From the NCBI GenBank assembly GCA_946482295.1, contig CAMLRB010000046.1, positions 1-18,810 of the forward strand: 18,810 nucleotides of DNA, read 5' to 3'. A program made the translations under genes and the position numbers. This document shows, piece by piece, positions 15,630 through 18,810 of this stretch. Below the pieces are notes generated by a model that saw only the letters and a list, made by a program, of their open reading frames with translations, had not been told where the DNA came from and made no database searches. This DNA comes from an uncultured Bacteriovorax sp. (GTDB lineage Bacteria > Bdellovibrionota > Bacteriovoracia > Bacteriovoracales > Bacteriovoracaceae). Every line of letters starts with the position of its first letter. Within the stretch, counting starts at the first letter, position 1.

Positions 15630-16846
15630 AAAATTTTGCGCTTTCGTTTTTATTTTTTGCAACGGCTTCATGGGCGACTCTGCCGGAATACAATGCACCT
15701 GAACTATTGGCCCGTGCGAATATCAAAGACGGCTACAATCTTCCTCCTATGAGTTATCTAAGTAACACGTCTCCAACGATTAACAATCGTGGTGATGTTA
15801 CTTTTAAATTGATGGCCTTTAATGGTGAGAACAATCAAGGTCTTTGGTTAAAATTTTCTGAAGAAGAAAACGGTAAAATCATTTACACAGCACCAGACTC
15901 ACGTTTCATTACAGATCCGTCTATCAACTCGCAAAGAAAAATCGTCTTCAATCTTTTTGATGAAGGAATTACTGATGGATTGTTTTTGCTAGATGGTCAG
16001 ACGCTTAAAGTGGACCAAATTCTAAAACCAGAAAGTTACGATCTCGTTCATTACACTTATGCTCAGCTCATGAATGATGGATCAATTTTCTTCCGCGGAA
16101 CAAATGAAGCCAATGAACGCACGTTCTATTCTTATAACGATCAAAAATTAAACAAGATCATTTCTGAAGGTGTAGAGGCCTACGGAGACAAGTCGTCTTA
16201 TCTTTTCCGTCTTCATTTAAATGACAACAAAGAAATGGTTTTTAAACGCCGTTTAGGTCAAACTGGTGAATGGGATGAATCAAATGGAGATGAAATTCTT
16301 CTTTTGAAACCAACATCGCCAAATGCATACGAGTCTGTTGTGATCGCTCGCGATCGCGATGCTGATCCGCAATCTTTTTATTTGGGATTTGCAAACAATG
16401 CCACTCTTTCAAACAATGGACTAGTGGCCTTTACAGCAACGCTTGAAGATTCAAATAAAGTTCTGGTTCTTTACAAAGAAGGCATTCTAAGAAATCTCGC
16501 CATCGAGAAACTCGATGAAATTTCTGAAATTGAAATGTTTACTCCAAAAGTTAACGTACAAGGAACTGTGGCCTTCAGGGCCCGTGATGCCGCTGGAAAA
16601 CGTGGTATCTACATCGCGACAACGGAAGGACTAAAAAAACTTGTTGGCGAAGGTGACGAAATTAAAACGGATCTAGGTATGGCAAAAATCCTCTCGAATC
16701 CACACTACCCTGGATTCAGTGGAGAAATTGATATGAATGATAATGGGGAAATCGTTTTCTCATGTCTGATCGTAGGCGCATCTGATAACAAAGAATGGGG
16801 AACGGCGATTTTTAAACTTTCTCCACTTACTCAATTAAAAAAGTAA
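15626..16846 (+). CDS. Secreted seven-repeat beta-propeller-like protein
   Basis: The 406-aa product has a signal peptide (1-17, cleavage after SWA). The motif N-x-x-G-x-[IV]-x-F recurs seven times: INNRGDVTF 52, INSQRKIVF 100, LMNDGSIFF 148, LNDNKEMVF 198, LSNNGLVAF 261, VNVQGTVAF 309 and MNDNGEIVF 370. Spacing is 48-63 residues. Each copy is followed by a strand of the type GLWL, GLFL or GIYI, as in blades of a propeller. Secreted proteins with such N-x-x-G-x-V-x-F repeats exist as uncharacterised families; the closest I recall is DUF7453-like, which needs checking. The start overlaps the previous stop (ATGA), with AAGGA 9 nt upstream. It probably acts in the periplasm or outside the cell; its ligand is unknown. 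Confidence 0.85.
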   Translation: MKNFALSFLFFATASWATLPEYNAPELLARANIKDGYNLPPMSYLSNTSPTINNRGDVTFKLMAFNGENNQGLWLKFSEEENGKIIYTAPDSRFITDPSINSQRKIVFNLFDEGITDGLFLLDGQTLKVDQILKPESYDLVHYTYAQLMNDGSIFFRGTNEANERTFYSYNDQKLNKIISEGVEAYGDKSSYLFRLHLNDNKEMVFKRRLGQTGEWDESNGDEILLLKPTSPNAYESVVIARDRDADPQSFYLGFANNATLSNNGLVAFTATLEDSNKVLVLYKEGILRNLAIEKLDEISEIEMFTPKVNVQGTVAFRARDAAGKRGIYIATTEGLKKLVGEGDEIKTDLGMAKILSNPHYPGFSGEIDMNDNGEIVFSCLIVGASDNKEWGTAIFKLSPLTQLKK

Positions 16847-16849
16847 ATC

Positions 16850-18283
16850 ATGCTCTATTCTTCAAAAGATAAAATCACAAAAAATTATGATGTCATTGTC
16901 GTGGGTTCAGGCCTTGCGGGAATGACTCTCGCTAATAAGATGGGACGTGACGGGCGATCTGTCCTGCTTCTTGAATCCCACAACAAACTCGGTGGATTTG
17001 CCACTTGGTTTAAACGTCAGGAAGGAGAACACATTTTTGATGTTTCTCTCCACGGCTTTCCCGTAGGGATGATTAAAACTTGCCGCAAATATTGGAACAA
17101 AGATATTTCGGATCGTATTCATCAGTTGAAGTCAGTTCGATACATCAATCCTCAATTTGAAGTTGAAACAGATTTTACAAAAGAGCATTTCATTGAAACG
17201 CTTGTCACTAAATTTGGTGTGGCCCTTGAAACTGTTCAGGGCTTTTTTGATGAACTTGCCAACATGAATTTTTACGACAATTCCCAGATGACGAACGGAG
17301 AGTTGTTTGAAAAATATTTCCCGGGAAGAAATGATATTACTCGTTTTCTTCTTGAGCCGATCGTTTATGCAAATGGATCAAACTTAGAAGATCCTGCGAT
17401 TTCCTATGGAATCGTTTTCTCAAATTTCATGAGTAAAGGTGTCTATATTTTCCAAGGTGGAACGGACACGATGATTGGACTCATGAAAGATGAACTTCTG
17501 AAGAACAATGTTGATATTCAGTTACAAGCGAAAGTTGATAAAATCCTAATAAAAAACGGGCGTGCAACAGGAGTAGTTGTTAAAGGACATTCCATTCACT
17601 CCAAAAGTGTTGTATCGAATTCGAATCTTAAATCAACTGTTCATAAAATGGTGGGCGACGAAAATTTCTCTGCCGACTATATTAAAAAAGCAGATGCAGT
17701 TCGTCTTAATACTTCTTCATGCCAGGTGTATATGGGATTAAAGAAGGGCGAAAGCATTCCCTTTATTGGGGACTTGATTTTTACGAGTAACGACGATCAT
17801 TTTTCAACAGAGCTCATCCTTTCTCCTAAAGTAGGAAGTCAGACTTTCTCGGTTTATTATCCTGATTCTCGTCCGCATCTCGAACCTAAATATGCAATAG
17901 TGTCTTCTTCAAATGCACGTTACGAAGATTGGGTTAATCTTTCTGATGAAGATTATGAAAAACAAAAACAATATATAATTGAACGAGCGTTGTCTGGACT
18001 AGAAAAAATTCATCCAGGCATCCGCGCAAAAATTGATTTTGTCGATGCGGCCACACCTTTAACCGTTCAGCGCTATACACTGCATGAAAAAGGAGCAAGT
18101 TTTGGAACGAAGTTCGAAGGCCTAGAAGTCTCGATGAATATGCATAAAGAACTTCCTGGTCTCTTTCACGCTGGCTCTGTAGGAATTATCATGTCTGGAT
18201 GGCTTGGGGCCGCAAATTACGGCGTTATTCAGGCCCACGAAGTGGATAACTATCTCTCTCGTTTGGAAAAATCTAATCCTTAA
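16850..18283 (+). CDS. Phytoene desaturase / carotenoid isomerase-like FAD oxidoreductase (COG1233)
   Basis: The 477-aa protein carries the N-terminal FAD motif DVIVVGSGLAGMTLA (14-28), Glu42 and LGGFATWF (47-54). It ends with LFHAGSVGIIMSGWLGAANYG, the C-terminal FAD-binding segment of the CrtI/CrtISO-like amine-oxidoreductase superfamily. Members desaturate or isomerise carotenoids or retinoids, but many distant members have unknown substrates. No crtB, crtE or crtY lies in this window, so I do not assign a carotenoid step or a symbol. The ATG is 3 nt after the previous stop without a clear Shine-Dalgarno, so it is likely coupled to the propeller gene. Its 3' end overlaps the convergent acetyltransferase gene by 11 bp. 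Confidence 0.88.
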   Translation: MLYSSKDKITKNYDVIVVGSGLAGMTLANKMGRDGRSVLLLESHNKLGGFATWFKRQEGEHIFDVSLHGFPVGMIKTCRKYWNKDISDRIHQLKSVRYINPQFEVETDFTKEHFIETLVTKFGVALETVQGFFDELANMNFYDNSQMTNGELFEKYFPGRNDITRFLLEPIVYANGSNLEDPAISYGIVFSNFMSKGVYIFQGGTDTMIGLMKDELLKNNVDIQLQAKVDKILIKNGRATGVVVKGHSIHSKSVVSNSNLKSTVHKMVGDENFSADYIKKADAVRLNTSSCQVYMGLKKGESIPFIGDLIFTSNDDHFSTELILSPKVGSQTFSVYYPDSRPHLEPKYAIVSSSNARYEDWVNLSDEDYEKQKQYIIERALSGLEKIHPGIRAKIDFVDAATPLTVQRYTLHEKGASFGTKFEGLEVSMNMHKELPGLFHAGSVGIIMSGWLGAANYGVIQAHEVDNYLSRLEKSNP

Positions 18284-18719
18284 TATTTTTGCGCAAGATG
18301 ATTTTTGGTTCTTGGTCGACGTCAATAAACGTTCCCACGATTTTAAAGTCATGTTTGAAGTTGAGTTGAATCATTTCAGGAAATTTGTTGCGAGTTCTCG
18401 TTTCAATAATTGAGTAATTATTAATACGGCACCATTCGTGCTGTTTTTTCATTAATGCCTCGGCAATTCCACGTTTTCGATAATCAGGATGCACACCACC
18501 TGTCCAGGAATAGAAAAGTTCACAATCCTGGCCATAACCAATTTTAAAGCCTACACATTTGTCATTCCAGTAGGCGATGAGAATGAGAAACTGAGAATGG
18601 TAGTTGAACTTGTCGAAAAATTTTTCAGGATTCCATGAAGAAAAAATGAGTGGGTAGAGTTCGCACAATTGGGCTTCGATTTCCGCTGTTAAAGTCGAGT
18701 TTGCAGTCATTTTCAACAT
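18273..18719 (-). CDS. GNAT-family N-acetyltransferase
   Basis: The 148-aa product (from the ATG at 18719) fits the GNAT fold. Two strands, LILIAYWNDKCVGFKIGY and CELFYSWTGGVHPDYR, lead into the acetyl-CoA pyrophosphate loop RKRGIAEALM (about 81-90). The later RNKFPEMIQLNFKHDFKIVG (111-129) is the usual motif-B region. The family transfers acetyl groups from acetyl-CoA to amines of small molecules or proteins; the substrate cannot be told. The start is unsure: TTG at 18743 and ATGs at 18719 and 18710 are in frame, and none has a good Shine-Dalgarno. The stop (TAG) lies inside the end of the convergent oxidoreductase gene. Confidence 0.88.
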   Translation of the reverse strand: MLKMTANSTLTAEIEAQLCELYPLIFSSWNPEKFFDKFNYHSQFLILIAYWNDKCVGFKIGYGQDCELFYSWTGGVHPDYRKRGIAEALMKKQHEWCRINNYSIIETRTRNKFPEMIQLNFKHDFKIVGTFIDVDQEPKIILRKNIKD

Positions 18720-18748
18720 GATGTCTAAGCTAACACTTAGCAAAAGGA

Positions 18749-18777
18749 TTGTCTAGGCCCGTATCTTAACGTACACT
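18749..18777 (+). promoter_or_regulatory. Candidate sigma-70-type promoter for the gene entering at the right edge
   Basis: TTGTCT (18749-18754) and TACACT (18772-18777) are separated by exactly 17 nt, four of six matches each to TTGACA and TATAAT. Transcription would start about 20 nt before the start codon at 18806. Confidence 0.5.
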
Positions 18778-18805
18778 TTCTCCCAAGTTTAAAAAGGAAA
18801 TAAAG

Positions 18806-18810
18806 ATGAG
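18806..18810 (+). CDS. Start of a plus-strand gene cut by the window end
   Basis: Only ATG and two more bases are inside the window. AAGGA at 18794-18798 lies 7 nt before the ATG, and a promoter-like pair lies upstream, so a real gene start is likely. Nothing can be said of the product. Confidence 0.5.

Noticed and set aside
16850..18283. Calling the oxidoreductase crtI or a specific carotenoid enzyme
   Set aside because: The fold family is clear but no other carotenoid gene is nearby, and COG1233 members have many substrates.

Overview
The window is AT-rich, gene-dense bacterial DNA with no rRNA, tRNA, insertion sequence, phage gene or CRISPR array that I can see. Large secreted lipoproteins, cysteine-rich envelope proteins, short gaps and ordinary Gram-negative housekeeping genes (uppP, cinA) suggest a Gram-negative, possibly Bdellovibrio-like organism of the Bacteriovorax/Peredibacter type. 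That placement is inference from protein style and composition; no marker gene is present to prove it.

Positions 1-5992 (minus strand) hold a tightly packed three-gene operon for exported proteins. In order of transcription it encodes a 1029-aa secreted cysteine-rich coiled-coil protein, a 785-aa fungalysin/thermolysin-like (gluzincin) zinc metalloprotease lipoprotein, and a membrane-anchored or secreted protein cut by the window edge. The last one ends, as far as visible, in a PepSY/FTP-like stretch of the kind normally found in the propeptide of such proteases. The junctions are 0 and 1 nt, so the three products are probably made together. A 241-nt leader/promoter region (5993-6233) precedes them.

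Positions 6234-12099 (minus strand) hold a giant cysteine-rich lipoprotein (about 1675 aa) followed by uppP (undecaprenyl-diphosphatase). The lipoprotein contains a region resembling the PA-IL/LecA lectin fold and several recurring C...CC...C modules. Its upstream region (12100-12433) is the longest gene-free stretch and carries two overlapping, mutually exclusive hairpins.

Positions 12434-13978 hold a small secreted helical protein (+) converging on a full-length cinA (-). From 14070 a plus-strand operon encodes a COG2509-type FAD-dependent dehydrogenase, a secreted protein with seven beta-propeller-like repeats, and a phytoene-desaturase/carotenoid-isomerase-like FAD oxidoreductase, joined by a 4-nt overlap and a 3-nt gap. 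A GNAT acetyltransferase (-) overlaps the 3' end of that operon by 11 bp. A promoter, ribosome binding site and start codon of a further plus-strand gene end the window.

The points most worth following are the separately encoded propeptide-like protein beside the metalloprotease, the embedded lectin-like domain lacking the calcium ligands, the seven-repeat propeller between two flavoenzymes, and the possible bistable RNA leader.
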